This document shows, one piece after another, positions 28,482 to 37,858 of a DNA stretch of 64,000 bases. Source of the DNA: Bacteroidales bacterium UBA5349 (lineage in GTDB: Bacteria; Bacteroidota; Bacteroidia; Bacteroidales; Tenuifilaceae); the NCBI GenBank assembly GCA_002410065.1, contig DHQB01000018.1, forward strand, positions 21,644 through 85,643. The letters run 5' to 3'. A program made the translations under genes and the position numbers. A model generated the notes under the pieces. It was not told where the DNA came from. It was given only the letters and a program-made list of their open reading frames with translations, and ran no database searches. The stretch's first letter is position 1, and each line of letters starts with the position of its first letter.

Positions 28482-29849
28482 TTATTGCTGCTTCATTCTC
28501 CCAATTCCCTTGGGCATTTGTGCCCTTTGAGCCTGCTGCTCGTTTGCCACTTTGGCTTCTTCGGTTTTTCGTTTTCGCTCTGCTGCACGTTCCCTAATTT
28601 CAGGAATTAACTCCTTCCCAATAATTTGATACTTTTCAACATTTTCGGGTAGGCTTAAGTATACCTCTTCACCAGCCTCAATGCCCTTTTCTACAATAAT
28701 ATAGTTCTCGTTCTGCTCGCTGGGAAGAATAATCTGCTTTTTCCCCTTAGCGGTATAAACATAGCTTAGCGAATCGTCAGAGTGAATAGCTTCAAGGGGA
28801 ACGGAAACCACATCATCAAGTTTCTGGGTAACAATCTGATTGCTTGTGGTCATTGAAGGTCGAAGAATTGGGTCGTACTCATTTACCCTTATTGTAACCT
28901 CAAATACCTTGGCGTCAGTGTTGGGTAGCTGCTCGCCAATGTTGGCCACCTCGGTCACCTCGCCTGTGTAATTCTTCTCAGGGAAAGCATCTACTCCCAC
29001 CCTAACCTGCTGTCCAACCTTTAGCTTGCTAACATCAATCTCATTAACATAGGTTTTCGATATCATTACAGATAAATCGGGAAGTGTAGCTACGGTTAAA
29101 TCCCATGGGCTAATGCTTGAACCCACTTTACGTTTTTGTCCACCCCACTCCCTTTCGTAAATGACCATACCGGGCTTTGGCGCATGCACAACAAACTTTT
29201 TAAGCACATCCAGCATCTCCTGTCGCTCGCGCTCCTGCTTAGAGAGGTTTATGGCCACCTCACGCATCGATGCTTCGGCCTGCTCCCTCTTTAACTTATA
29301 GTTCTGTTTAGCCTGTTGAAAATTACGCTCTGCCCTATCGAGGTTGATTTGAGCTTGGCGCTGAGTTGCAGGCGGTTCAAATTTGGATTGGTCAACTACA
29401 ATTTGGCGCTCCTCTAGTTCGAAGCTAAGATTAATAAGTTCATCCCTCAGGCTTCGAAGCTGCAATGTAGTGTCGAGTTGTGTTTTTAGGTATTGTTGTT
29501 GGCTTTTCTCCAGCTCATCGTCTATCTCTTTAAGCCTATTACTAAGTGCACTTCGATCGAGTGTGGCAACGTAATCGCCAGAATCAACAACGGTGCCCTC
29601 AGGAATTAAATCTTGTATTTTTATCTCAGAAAAGCGGAAACTTCTGCTTTGCCTAAGTTCGGGGGGCGCTGTAATATCCTCCTTATTCTTAGCCTGTAGT
29701 TCACCAGTGATGGTTACCACTATTTCGAATGGGCCTCTCTGGGCTGCAACCTTCTGGGGTACAACACCCTCTTTACCTGTGGTGCTTAAAATTAGCACTA
29801 CAATAACAATGGCTAAAACACTTAGCCCAATTATTAACTTTTTATTCAT
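28482..29849 (-). CDS. Periplasmic membrane fusion protein (HlyD/MacA-like)
   Basis: 455 residues. One N-terminal membrane anchor (LIIGLSVLAIVIVVLILST), a lipoyl-like half (GTVVDSGDYVATLD), a long alpha hairpin at about residues 105-220, the second lipoyl half (VVHAPKPGMVIYER) and beta-barrel segments (VNEIDVSKLKVGQQVRVGVDAFP) are all visible. The C-terminal 40 residues are charged and rich in Gln and Arg. First gene of the three-gene export unit, bridging permease and TolC. Confidence 0.92.
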   Translation of the reverse strand: MNKKLIIGLSVLAIVIVVLILSTTGKEGVVPQKVAAQRGPFEIVVTITGELQAKNKEDITAPPELRQSRSFRFSEIKIQDLIPEGTVVDSGDYVATLDRSALSNRLKEIDDELEKSQQQYLKTQLDTTLQLRSLRDELINLSFELEERQIVVDQSKFEPPATQRQAQINLDRAERNFQQAKQNYKLKREQAEASMREVAINLSKQERERQEMLDVLKKFVVHAPKPGMVIYEREWGGQKRKVGSSISPWDLTVATLPDLSVMISKTYVNEIDVSKLKVGQQVRVGVDAFPEKNYTGEVTEVANIGEQLPNTDAKVFEVTIRVNEYDPILRPSMTTSNQIVTQKLDDVVSVPLEAIHSDDSLSYVYTAKGKKQIILPSEQNENYIIVEKGIEAGEEVYLSLPENVEKYQIIGKELIPEIRERAAERKRKTEEAKVANEQQAQRAQMPKGIGRMKQQ

Positions 29850-29942
29850 TTTTGCTTGATGGTTTATACGATGTAAAAACGAGTCTTTGACTTAACATTG
29901 TATCCCTTAGTTTAAAACACTTTTAAAAGATGTGAAAATATT

Positions 29943-31325
29943 TTAAAGATTCTCTATTAAATCCATAGCTTGCTTGGCCAGTTCATTGGCTTTTTTATCT
30001 GTTTTAGCTTCTGCATAAATTCTGATTATTGGTTCAGTGTTAGATTTACGTAGATGAATCCAACCTTCATCAAAATCCACCTTAAGCCCATCAACAGTAT
30101 TAGTTTTATGATTGATAAAATGCGCTTTTAGCTTATCTAAAACTGCATCGGGATTTGCGCCCTGCAATAACTCAATTTTATTTTTTGAGATAAAATACTG
30201 TGGATATTGTGCTTTCAAGGCTGAGCATGTCAACTTGCTTTTTGCTAAATGAGTAAGAAATAGGGCAATTCCAACAAGAGCATCGCGCCCATAATGCAAT
30301 TCGGGGTAAATAACCCCACCATTACCCTCGCCACCAATAACTGCATTGCACTCTTTCATCATTGCAACCACATTTACCTCTCCCACTGCCGAGGCAAAAT
30401 ACTGGCCACCATGCTTTTGTGTAACATCGCGCAATGCCGCAGTACTCGAAAGATTTGAAACGGTATTCCCTGGCGTTTTGCTTAGAACATAATCGGCAAC
30501 GGCAACAAGCGTGTACTCCTCGCCAAACATGGAGCCGTCTTCACAAACAATGGCCAAACGGTCAACGTCGGGATCCACCACAAAGCCCAAATGGGCTTTT
30601 TTATCAACAACGGTTGACGAGATTTCTGTTAAATGCTCGGGCAAGGGTTCCGGATTATGTGGAAATTCTCCGGTTGGATCGCAGTATAATTCAATAACTT
30701 CTTCAACCCCCAATGCATTTAGCAGACGAGGAATAGCAATACCTCCCACCGAATTAACACAATCAATGGCAACCCTAAAACCTGCTTCTTGTATGGCCTT
30801 TCTATCAACTAATTTCAGCTGTAAAATCTTTTCAATATGCTTATCAACAAAATCGTATTCATCGAGTAGCACACCAAGCCCATCAACCTCCGGAAAGGAG
30901 AACTCATTATTGTCAGCAATTTGAAGTACACGTTTCCCATCGGCATCGGAAAGGAATTCACCTTTTTGGTTAAGCAACTTAAGTGCATTCCACTGTCGTG
31001 GGTTATGGCTTGCGGTTATAATTATACCGCCCTGAGCTTGCTCTTCAACTACAGCCATTTCAACGGTTGGGGTAGTTGCCAATCCTAAATTAACCACATC
31101 AATTCCGCAACCCAAAAGGGTTCCCACTATAAGGCTACTGACCATTTCACCCGAAATACGTGCATCGCGACCAATCACCACTTTTAAGCGTTGCTTAGGG
31201 TGTTCTCCTTTTACCCAATGCGCATAAGCTGAGGTAAAAAGGGTAAGATTTAATGGGTTTAGTCCATCGGTTGAGCTACCGCCAATGGTTCCCCTAATCC
31301 CTGAAATCGATTTTATTAATGGCAT
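29943..31325 (-). CDS. glmM: Phosphoglucosamine mutase
   Basis: 460 residues. It interconverts glucosamine-6-phosphate and glucosamine-1-phosphate for UDP-GlcNAc and hence peptidoglycan and LPS. It has the phospho-serine motif TASHNP with Ser106, the metal loop DPDVDRLAIV, the sugar-binding GGEGNGGVI, and the phosphate loop RKSNTEPIIRIYAEA. The sequence is of the archaeal/Bacteroidota-like GlmM-phosphomannomutase type, so phosphomannomutase activity is possible too. It stands alone. Confidence 0.9.
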   Translation of the reverse strand: MPLIKSISGIRGTIGGSSTDGLNPLNLTLFTSAYAHWVKGEHPKQRLKVVIGRDARISGEMVSSLIVGTLLGCGIDVVNLGLATTPTVEMAVVEEQAQGGIIITASHNPRQWNALKLLNQKGEFLSDADGKRVLQIADNNEFSFPEVDGLGVLLDEYDFVDKHIEKILQLKLVDRKAIQEAGFRVAIDCVNSVGGIAIPRLLNALGVEEVIELYCDPTGEFPHNPEPLPEHLTEISSTVVDKKAHLGFVVDPDVDRLAIVCEDGSMFGEEYTLVAVADYVLSKTPGNTVSNLSSTAALRDVTQKHGGQYFASAVGEVNVVAMMKECNAVIGGEGNGGVIYPELHYGRDALVGIALFLTHLAKSKLTCSALKAQYPQYFISKNKIELLQGANPDAVLDKLKAHFINHKTNTVDGLKVDFDEGWIHLRKSNTEPIIRIYAEAKTDKKANELAKQAMDLIENL

Positions 31326-31447
31326 TCGCTTATCAATTAGTTAATTTAAACAACAAAAGTGGCAATATTTTAGGGGAAGAGCAAAGTTATAAACACAAAT
31401 GTATAAAGTAATTCTTAGGGCTTATCCGCTAATCGAAACAAAGCATC

Positions 31448-31490
31448 ATTCAAAAAGTTAGGGGTATTCCAAAAAAAGGAATATCCCTAA
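31448..31490 (-). terminator. Terminator after the MFS transporter
   Basis: A 13-bp stem: TTAGGGGTATTCC (31458-31470) with GGAATATCCCTAA (31478-31490), A7 loop. A T-run follows on the minus strand (A-run at 31452-31456). Confidence 0.85.
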
Positions 31491-31516
31491 AAATATCATT
31501 TTAAAATTACATTGGC

Positions 31517-32812
31517 TTAAACCTTTTTAGGCACTAAAAACTTATTGTAAAATAAAAGACCAATAATAGTTAGCACACCTATACCACTAAACATGAGCCA
31601 AAGCAAGCCTGGGCGACCCATTTGGGTTACAAATCTTACATAGGTAAATGCACCTAAAACACCACCTATTCCACTTCCAATAACACCGTAAAGGAATGAG
31701 TAGCCAAGATAAAGTGCCTTTTTATCGGGCGGAGCAATTAACCCAACGTACGAGATAAACTTTGGATGAGCGGTCATCTCTCCAATCGAAAATATAATCA
31801 TACCCGCCATAAATACCCATGCATGGGTTGAAATAGCGAGTACACCCATTCCAAGAGTTCCAAGAGCAATGCCAACAATCATGGTTGGTAACGCTTTAGT
31901 GCTCTTAACAATAAACGATATAACAAACTGGAGTAGAATTATAGTACCCGCATTGATAACCGTTACATGCTCTGCTTCAAATTTCCATGTGGGGTTTTCT
32001 GTAAAAAGCCTCAGAAACGAATTTACCGAATTATTAACTGGAGTCATATCCATATATTCGGTAAGGTACCAAAGCACCGTATCGAACATCTGAAAGTAAA
32101 GAATCCAGAACCCCGAGTAAATCACAATCATTACAACAAACCGATAATCCTTAAGCACTAAAAGGGCGCCCTTTAGCACCTCTGGAATAGATCTTTTAAT
32201 TTGGGGCCTTGGTGGCTCCTTATAAACAAATAGGTTAAGCATAAGCAACCAGCCTGTACCAACAGCAGCCATAATAAAGATATAGCTATACCCCATCTCC
32301 TTTAAATAGGGAACGAAGAAAAGGGGAAAAACAAATGACCCTAAGTTTATTGTCCAATAAAAAATCCCAAAACCTAAAGTAGAGTTACTCTCATCGGTAG
32401 TTCGGGCAATAGTGCCCGATATAATAGGCTTAAAAAACCCTGCACCCAAAACCATAAGTATCAAACTGGCAAAAACAAACAGGTAACTTGTGCTAATGCT
32501 CGTAAAGAAATACCCCAGGGACATAACAGCGAATGAGAAAACTAGAGTTTTTTTATAGCCAAACTGATCGGCCAAAGCTCCGCTAAGTATGGGTAAAATA
32601 TATAGCAATGGGGTAATAACACTTTTTATCACCCCAACGCTTTCCTTTGAAAAACCTAAACCGCCTTGGCTAACGTCGAGAACAAGGTACACTGAGAGTA
32701 TTGACATAACTCCGTAATATGAACCCCTCTCGAAAAACTCCATTACGATTACTGTCCAGAAATTTCGGGGGAACGAGGCTAAACCTTTTTTCTTTGGCTT
32801 ATTTTCCATCAT
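31517..32812 (-). CDS. MFS transporter, POT/PTR-like
   Basis: 431 residues with about 12 membrane helices. The N-terminal FFERGSYYGVMSILSVYLV resembles the ExxERFxYYG motif of proton-coupled oligopeptide transporters, and GALADQFGYKKTLVFS is the MFS loop 2-3 motif. A long periplasmic or cytoplasmic loop (around YMDMTPVNNSVNSFLRLF) lies between helices 7 and 8. The substrate is not known; peptides are a guess from the motif. Monocistronic with a strong terminator. Confidence 0.82.
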   Translation of the reverse strand: MMENKPKKKGLASFPRNFWTVIVMEFFERGSYYGVMSILSVYLVLDVSQGGLGFSKESVGVIKSVITPLLYILPILSGALADQFGYKKTLVFSFAVMSLGYFFTSISTSYLFVFASLILMVLGAGFFKPIISGTIARTTDESNSTLGFGIFYWTINLGSFVFPLFFVPYLKEMGYSYIFIMAAVGTGWLLMLNLFVYKEPPRPQIKRSIPEVLKGALLVLKDYRFVVMIVIYSGFWILYFQMFDTVLWYLTEYMDMTPVNNSVNSFLRLFTENPTWKFEAEHVTVINAGTIILLQFVISFIVKSTKALPTMIVGIALGTLGMGVLAISTHAWVFMAGMIIFSIGEMTAHPKFISYVGLIAPPDKKALYLGYSFLYGVIGSGIGGVLGAFTYVRFVTQMGRPGLLWLMFSGIGVLTIIGLLFYNKFLVPKKV

Positions 32813-32894
32813 TAAAAATTTATTCTTATTTGAACTCTAATCTTATAAACTCCATAATCAATACTTCAACCTTAAATTTATCCAACCAACCCGC

Positions 32895-33503
32895 CTAATT
32901 TCCTTCATCAATTCCAATTAGCTTATTCAAAATTGCATAAATGGTTAATCCTGAAACTGTTTTTATACCAAGTTTCTTAGTAATATTCTTTCGGTGGGTA
33001 ATAACTGTGTGTGGGCTGATAAAGTTTTTGTCGGCAATTTCTTTATTAGATAAACCAAGGGCAACATCCTTAAGTATTTGAGCCTCGCGCTCACTTAATA
33101 CTTGAACTTGGTGCGCCACATGGGCAACATTAGATGAATTAAGTATTTTCTTAAATTTTTCATGAACTGTACTTTTGCTGTCGCTAAGCAAAACTATTTC
33201 GGAGAAAAAAGACTTTAATTCAATGGGGATATCTTTTACATCCTTAGTAACTACAATAATTACTACCCTTTCATGCTTTGTTTTTAATCTCTTAAATGAA
33301 AACTGGCTCGTTTCGTCAAGCAAATCAGAGCTTATAACAAGTACGTCGACATAATTGCTTGTACCCGTAACTAACTTGGTAATACTTTTTGTTAGTTCCA
33401 ACTCGCCAATAACAGAGGCATTAGGCAACTCGTTAATTACATTAACCAATCCCTTGCGCACCAAAAAAACAGGCTCAGCAACAATAAATTTGGTTTTACT
33501 CAT
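32895..33503 (-). CDS. LuxR/NarL-type regulator with a degenerate receiver
   Basis: 202 residues. The C-terminal third is a LuxR-type helix-turn-helix: LSEREAQILKDVALGLSNKEIADKNFISPHTVITHRKNITKKL. The N-terminal part has the receiver-like start KFIVAEPVFLVRKGL, but the acidic pair at the beginning is reduced to one Glu, and the phospho-acceptor strand reads DVLVISSD, with Ser where Asp is usual. It is probably not phosphorylated in the normal way. It overlaps the end of the hemerythrin gene by 8 bp, so the two are translated together and likely form one sensing unit. Confidence 0.88.
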   Translation of the reverse strand: MSKTKFIVAEPVFLVRKGLVNVINELPNASVIGELELTKSITKLVTGTSNYVDVLVISSDLLDETSQFSFKRLKTKHERVVIIVVTKDVKDIPIELKSFFSEIVLLSDSKSTVHEKFKKILNSSNVAHVAHQVQVLSEREAQILKDVALGLSNKEIADKNFISPHTVITHRKNITKKLGIKTVSGLTIYAILNKLIGIDEGN

Positions 33504-34221
33504 GCTGCTTTAGTAAAAATTTCTCCATCTCAATTACTTTAGGCGCAAGCACTTTCTCCTCAATCCGAGAATGATCGTTTATATCCCGCTCCAGAAAGGA
33601 GAGTTCTCTCAGAATCCGTATGCACAAATGCTGATTATAAACTGGTGGCAAGTACTTAACAAAAAGAATATTGATGTCGTTAAGTTTTGATTCAATATCG
33701 TCATGCTCGCCAAGAAAATTTTTCATGGAATAGTTTCTTAAAGCCTCAACAACCTGCTTAACATTATTACCATTAAGATAAGCCTGTTCAACGCTTTGAG
33801 CATAGGGGAATATTTTATTGTCCTCCCAAAGCAAATGCTTAAATAGTTCATCCTTGTACTCGTTAAAAAAGTTGTGCACCAATTTTATCTCATCGGGATT
33901 GATGCAATCGGCCTCGAGTTGCTCCAGCAGCATTTCTATATAGGGTATATTCTGATACATGTAATCATTGTGAGTTTTACGGAGATAGCTAACTATCTCA
34001 TCAATACTAAAACTCTGCAAATGATCCTGAGGAAAATAGTTCTTATCGTGAAAAGCATTTAGGATCTCAAGAAAAAAGTCGATATTAACTCCGTTTACTT
34101 CACAAACCCCACCTACTGACAGATCGCCAAAACCGAGTTTAATTCCAAACCGATTAATTACGCTTAGCGTATTAAAATTAGCCTGCACCACTTCAGCCAG
34201 TTTCATTCTAGATGTGAACAT
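33496..34221 (-). CDS. Hemerythrin-domain protein with DUF542-like N-terminus
   Basis: 241 residues. The N-terminal 60 residues (LAEVVQANFNTLSVINRFGIKLGFGD, then a single Cys) resemble the ScdA/RIC N-terminal domain. The hemerythrin-like helices follow, with candidate di-iron ligands His84 (RKTHNDYMYQ), the His and Glu of LFKHLLWEDNKIFPY, His of LGEHDDIES, and the His and Glu near INDHSRIEEKVLAP. Such proteins bind oxygen or NO, or repair iron-sulfur centres. Co-transcription with the LuxR-type regulator suggests gas- or redox-linked gene control (inference). Confidence 0.85.
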   Translation of the reverse strand: MFTSRMKLAEVVQANFNTLSVINRFGIKLGFGDLSVGGVCEVNGVNIDFFLEILNAFHDKNYFPQDHLQSFSIDEIVSYLRKTHNDYMYQNIPYIEMLLEQLEADCINPDEIKLVHNFFNEYKDELFKHLLWEDNKIFPYAQSVEQAYLNGNNVKQVVEALRNYSMKNFLGEHDDIESKLNDINILFVKYLPPVYNQHLCIRILRELSFLERDINDHSRIEEKVLAPKVIEMEKFLLKQHE

Positions 34222-34407
34222 ACCTTGTAAATATTAGATTAACCCCTGCAAATATAACTTTTTAGGTAGTTTTTCCCTGAAAATCAAACAGAATTTGCTT
34301 AGTTGTTTTCAGTCAACCTATTACTATATTTAGGTCAAAAAGTATTTCAACAGTGCATAAAAACGTAGTCTTTTTAGTATATTTAGCATCTTAAAAACGA
34401 GTTTAAA

Positions 34408-36021
34408 ATGTTTGAATTAATTTCATTTTCTGCTATTGGATTAATTGTGGGAGCAATCATTGCTTTCATCATTATTAGGATGTTAAGAGGATCGCTCTCC
34501 TCTCAAGTATCGGGTGGCACACCTCAAAACATTAATGAGCTTGAGAGCGATTTGCGCATTGCTAACGATAGGCTTGAACGGGCACTTGACGACAAGAACC
34601 AAATAGCCCAAGAATTTGAAGCTCTGGCAAAAGAGAAGGGAGAACAAGCATCAAAACTTTCATCGCTTGTAACTCTCAACGAGGAGATTAGGAAACAAAT
34701 CATCACTCTGACAGAAGAGAACAAGGCAACAAAAGATGAACAGAAACAGGTGATTGAAACCTATCAAGAGCAGAGCAGAAAGTTGAGTGCAACAGAAGAA
34801 AAGGCCAATTCGCTTAAACAGCAGGTCGATTCGTTTATTAAGGAAACAGAAGTGCTTAAGGACGAGAGGAAACAGTTACAAACTCAATTATCCGAGTCGC
34901 GCGAACGAACTGTTGAACTCGATAAGGAGAATAAATACCTTAAGGAGATGCTTGAAAACCAAAAGGGAGAGGTTGAAGATATTGGCAAAAAATTCTCCAA
35001 CGAGTTTAAACTTCTTGCCGATGCAATTCTTGAGGATAAGAGCAAGCGATTTACTGCCCTTAATCAGGCCAACATTGAACAATTACTTAAACCATTAGGT
35101 GAGAACATTTTAGTTTTTCAGAAAAAAGTTGAAGAGGTTTACGATCGTGAAAGTAAGGAGCGATTCTCTCTTGGCAAAGAGGTTGAAAAACTTGTTACGC
35201 TTAACCAAAAAATAAGCGAAGAGGCCAACAACCTTACCAATGCACTTAAAGGGCAAGTAAAACAGCAAGGAAACTGGGGTGAGATGATTTTGGAGAGCAT
35301 CCTCGAACGATCAGGGTTGGTTAAAGACAGAGAGTACTTTGTGCAAGAGTCGTTTAAAGATGAGGAAGGAAGACGTTTTCAGCCAGACGTAATCATCAAA
35401 TACCCCGATAACCGCAAGGTTGTTATTGACTCTAAGGTATCACTGGTTGCATATGAGCGTTACTGCTCAAGTGAAAACCCAGATGAGCAGAAGAAAGAAC
35501 TTGCTAGCCACGTAAAGTCAATCCGTAATCATATCGATATTCTTAGCTCCAAAGGCTATCAGGATTTGGTTGGTGACTTAGACTTTGTTACCATGTTTTT
35601 GCCTGTTGAACCCGCATTTATCGTTGCTATGCAATCCGATCCAGAGATATGGAATTATGCATACGCTAAGAATGTTCTGCTGCTTAGCCCTACAAATCTT
35701 ATTGCTGCCCTTAAACTTATCCACAACCTCTGGCAACATGAATATCAGAATAAAAATGCGCTAGAGATTGCCGATAGAGGCGGTAAATTGTATGATAAGT
35801 TTGTTAGTTTTGTAGAAAGTTTGTCGTCGGTTGGCGATAACCTCATAAAAAGCCAGAACAGCTTCGATACTGCCATGAAACAACTTACCAGTGGAAGCGG
35901 CAATCTGGTTTCTCAAGCACAAAAAATCAAGGAGTTAGGTGCAAAGGCAAAGAAAACTATGCCCAACCAAATTCTTGATGCTGCAGATGAGGAGTTGATC
36001 ACTAAAAATGCACTAGAGTAA
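34408..36021 (+). CDS. rmuC: RmuC-family DNA recombination protein
   Basis: 537 residues. An N-terminal membrane helix (ISFSAIGLIVGAIIAFIIIRML), about 200 residues of coiled coil, and the RmuC nuclease-like domain (GNWGEMILESILERSGL, EGRRFQPDVIIKYPDNRKVVIDSKVSLVAYERY, VTMFLPVEPAFIVAM). The PD-(D/E)xK-like core is intact. RmuC limits DNA inversions at short repeats in E. coli; here its membrane anchor is retained. The glycosyltransferase gene follows after a single base. Confidence 0.94.
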   Translation: MFELISFSAIGLIVGAIIAFIIIRMLRGSLSSQVSGGTPQNINELESDLRIANDRLERALDDKNQIAQEFEALAKEKGEQASKLSSLVTLNEEIRKQIITLTEENKATKDEQKQVIETYQEQSRKLSATEEKANSLKQQVDSFIKETEVLKDERKQLQTQLSESRERTVELDKENKYLKEMLENQKGEVEDIGKKFSNEFKLLADAILEDKSKRFTALNQANIEQLLKPLGENILVFQKKVEEVYDRESKERFSLGKEVEKLVTLNQKISEEANNLTNALKGQVKQQGNWGEMILESILERSGLVKDREYFVQESFKDEEGRRFQPDVIIKYPDNRKVVIDSKVSLVAYERYCSSENPDEQKKELASHVKSIRNHIDILSSKGYQDLVGDLDFVTMFLPVEPAFIVAMQSDPEIWNYAYAKNVLLLSPTNLIAALKLIHNLWQHEYQNKNALEIADRGGKLYDKFVSFVESLSSVGDNLIKSQNSFDTAMKQLTSGSGNLVSQAQKIKELGAKAKKTMPNQILDAADEELITKNALE

Positions 36022-36022
36022 T

Positions 36023-36964
36023 ATGATTTCAATTTGCTTGCCTGTATATAACTTCGATGTAACTGAGTTAACCAACGAGTTGCTAAGGCAAGCGCTTGAT
36101 TATAATATTGATATCGAAATTTTAATTTTCGATGATGCCTCATTATCGTACTACAAGAAAATCAATTCGAAAATTGCAGTTAATTCGTCGGTCCAGTACC
36201 TTGAATTTGAACAGAACTTAGGGCGTAGTAGAATCCGAAACAGATTGGCCGATTTTGCCAAAGGCAAATGGTTGCTCTTTCTCGACTGTGATATGATACC
36301 CGACTCCTCGCAATTTCTTAAAAACTACAACAATGCTATTGACGAAGCCAATGTAATTTGTGGTGGTATTAGTTATGGTCCCAAGCCTTTTAAAAGGGAG
36401 TTCTTATTAAGATGGAAATATGGAATATCTCGCGAAAGCAGAAATGCTGCACGAAGGCAAATAAATGCTTACGCCTCGTTTATGAGCGGGAATTTTATGA
36501 TCCGGAAAGAGGTATTTAACCAGATAAGATTCAACGAGCGCATTTCGGGATACGGTCATGAGGATACGCTTTTTGGCCTCGACCTAAAAAAACATAAGGC
36601 ATCAATACACCATATTAATAACCCAAGCATACATCTGGGCATTGAACCATGCTTCGATTATCTCTCAAAAACTGAGCATAGCATAGTAAACCTAGTAAAA
36701 CTTATTGAAATTGTACCTGAGCAATGGAACGACCTACGTAAAAACATTAAGTTACTGAAATACTATTCTTTTTTACGTTGGTTTGGTCTTAGCTACCCGC
36801 TCCAATGGTTCTTTAGGGTATTCAACCCAATTATCCGCAAAGTACTTTGCAGCACTAACCCCTCATTGTTCCTTTTCGATTTATATAAATTAGGCATGCT
36901 AGCCCAGGTTTTTAGAATGCCAAAAGATCAAGGGTTAAAAGCGCTTAGCCAACCCAAACAATAA
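36023..36964 (+). CDS. Family 2 glycosyltransferase
   Basis: 313 residues. The GT-A fold opens with ISICLPVYNFDV and ILIFDDAS, has the metal-binding LDCDM (DxD) after GKWLLFL, and the acceptor-side region ERISGYGHEDTLFGLDL. A C-terminal hydrophobic patch may touch the membrane. Donor and acceptor are unknown; surface glycan synthesis is likely. One base after rmuC, so in the same transcript. Confidence 0.9.
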   Translation: MISICLPVYNFDVTELTNELLRQALDYNIDIEILIFDDASLSYYKKINSKIAVNSSVQYLEFEQNLGRSRIRNRLADFAKGKWLLFLDCDMIPDSSQFLKNYNNAIDEANVICGGISYGPKPFKREFLLRWKYGISRESRNAARRQINAYASFMSGNFMIRKEVFNQIRFNERISGYGHEDTLFGLDLKKHKASIHHINNPSIHLGIEPCFDYLSKTEHSIVNLVKLIEIVPEQWNDLRKNIKLLKYYSFLRWFGLSYPLQWFFRVFNPIIRKVLCSTNPSLFLFDLYKLGMLAQVFRMPKDQGLKALSQPKQ

Positions 36965-37277
36965 GGCCACTACTCTTCTGTTGGAAAATTATATAAGGGA
37001 ACTGTAATTTACCCTAAGATTTTACCCTATGTATTGTACAACTCGCTAAAAAAGTTTTTATGCCTACTTTATCATTTTAAATGATTAGGGGAAAAGCAAA
37101 TGCTTTTAAATTAAAAAATCTACTTGCTTTTTAATTGAAAGTAAAATCGATTTTGGGGAATATTATTTTGGGCAGATTTTGTAGATTTTTTCTAGGCCAA
37201 AGCACCTAAATATGTGTCTTTTTACTTTCACCGAACACTTATATGAATTACATTTGTTGACCATAAAAACTTAACTT
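36965..37277. other. 313-bp intergenic region
   Basis: AT-rich spacer between the glycosyltransferase and the aspartic protease. Apart from the -7 box at 37249-37256 I see no ORF, terminator hairpin, tRNA or clear repeat in it. Confidence 0.5.
37249..37256 (+). promoter_or_regulatory. -7 box TACATTTG upstream of the aspartic protease
   Basis: Perfect TAnnTTTG match 22 bp before the start at 37278; no well-spaced -33 box. Confidence 0.45.
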
Positions 37278-37712
37278 ATGCCTAAAGTAATCCCCTTTAA
37301 AATTATTGAACTAGACGCAAAAAGTTTTCACCCAACTCTAACGGGAAAATTAGGCGATAGTATTATTAACCTAATTCTTGATACGGGAGCATCAAGAACT
37401 GTACTAAGCAAGCACATAACCCAGGGTTTGCCAGTAATTGAGTGCGAAGCCGAAGAGGCCTTTGCCGCTGGAGTAAACGCTCAAACCATGGAGGTTGAAC
37501 AGGTAGAAATACCTGAGATAACCATAGGCGGGAGTACATTTAAAAACCTTTTGGTTTTTAGCGCCAACCTTGATGGCATATCGGAAATCTACCATAAAAT
37601 GGCGGGACAAAAAATCGACGGGCTAATTGGTTGCGATTTTCTTGTAAAACACAAGGCCACGATTAATTTTAAGATGCGCAAGATTGTACTTTACCCTAAT
37701 AATGGGCTTTAA
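37278..37712 (+). CDS. Retropepsin-like clan AA aspartic protease
   Basis: 144 residues, one lobe only, so an active enzyme would be a homodimer, as in retroviral proteases. The catalytic motif is LILDTGASRTVLS with Asp35. The flap region and GLIGCDFLVKHKATINF near the end match the family. No signal peptide, so it should be cytoplasmic, unlike many periplasmic bacterial homologues. Substrate unknown. It is not clearly linked to either neighbour. Confidence 0.85.
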   Translation: MPKVIPFKIIELDAKSFHPTLTGKLGDSIINLILDTGASRTVLSKHITQGLPVIECEAEEAFAAGVNAQTMEVEQVEIPEITIGGSTFKNLLVFSANLDGISEIYHKMAGQKIDGLIGCDFLVKHKATINFKMRKIVLYPNNGL

Positions 37713-37795
37713 AATTCAAACTTGCAAAGCAAGAAATCACTAATGTACAATACTGATATAATATAGGCAAATATGGCATTTCTGAAAAAAAGTAA

Positions 37796-37803
37796 TATAT
37801 TTG
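37796..37803 (+). promoter_or_regulatory. -7 box TATATTTG upstream of secDF
   Basis: Perfect TAnnTTTG match, 55 bp before the secDF ATG. Confidence 0.45.
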
Positions 37804-37858
37804 CCCCACATTTTAAAAATCAAAGTAAAAATAATCAATCGTTTAACACAGAAAACCA

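Noticed and set aside
30511..30924. 137-codon open frame on the plus strand opposite glmM
   Set aside because: It lies entirely across glmM, whose motifs are complete. The predicted sequence is Ser/Thr/Pro-rich with no family signature.
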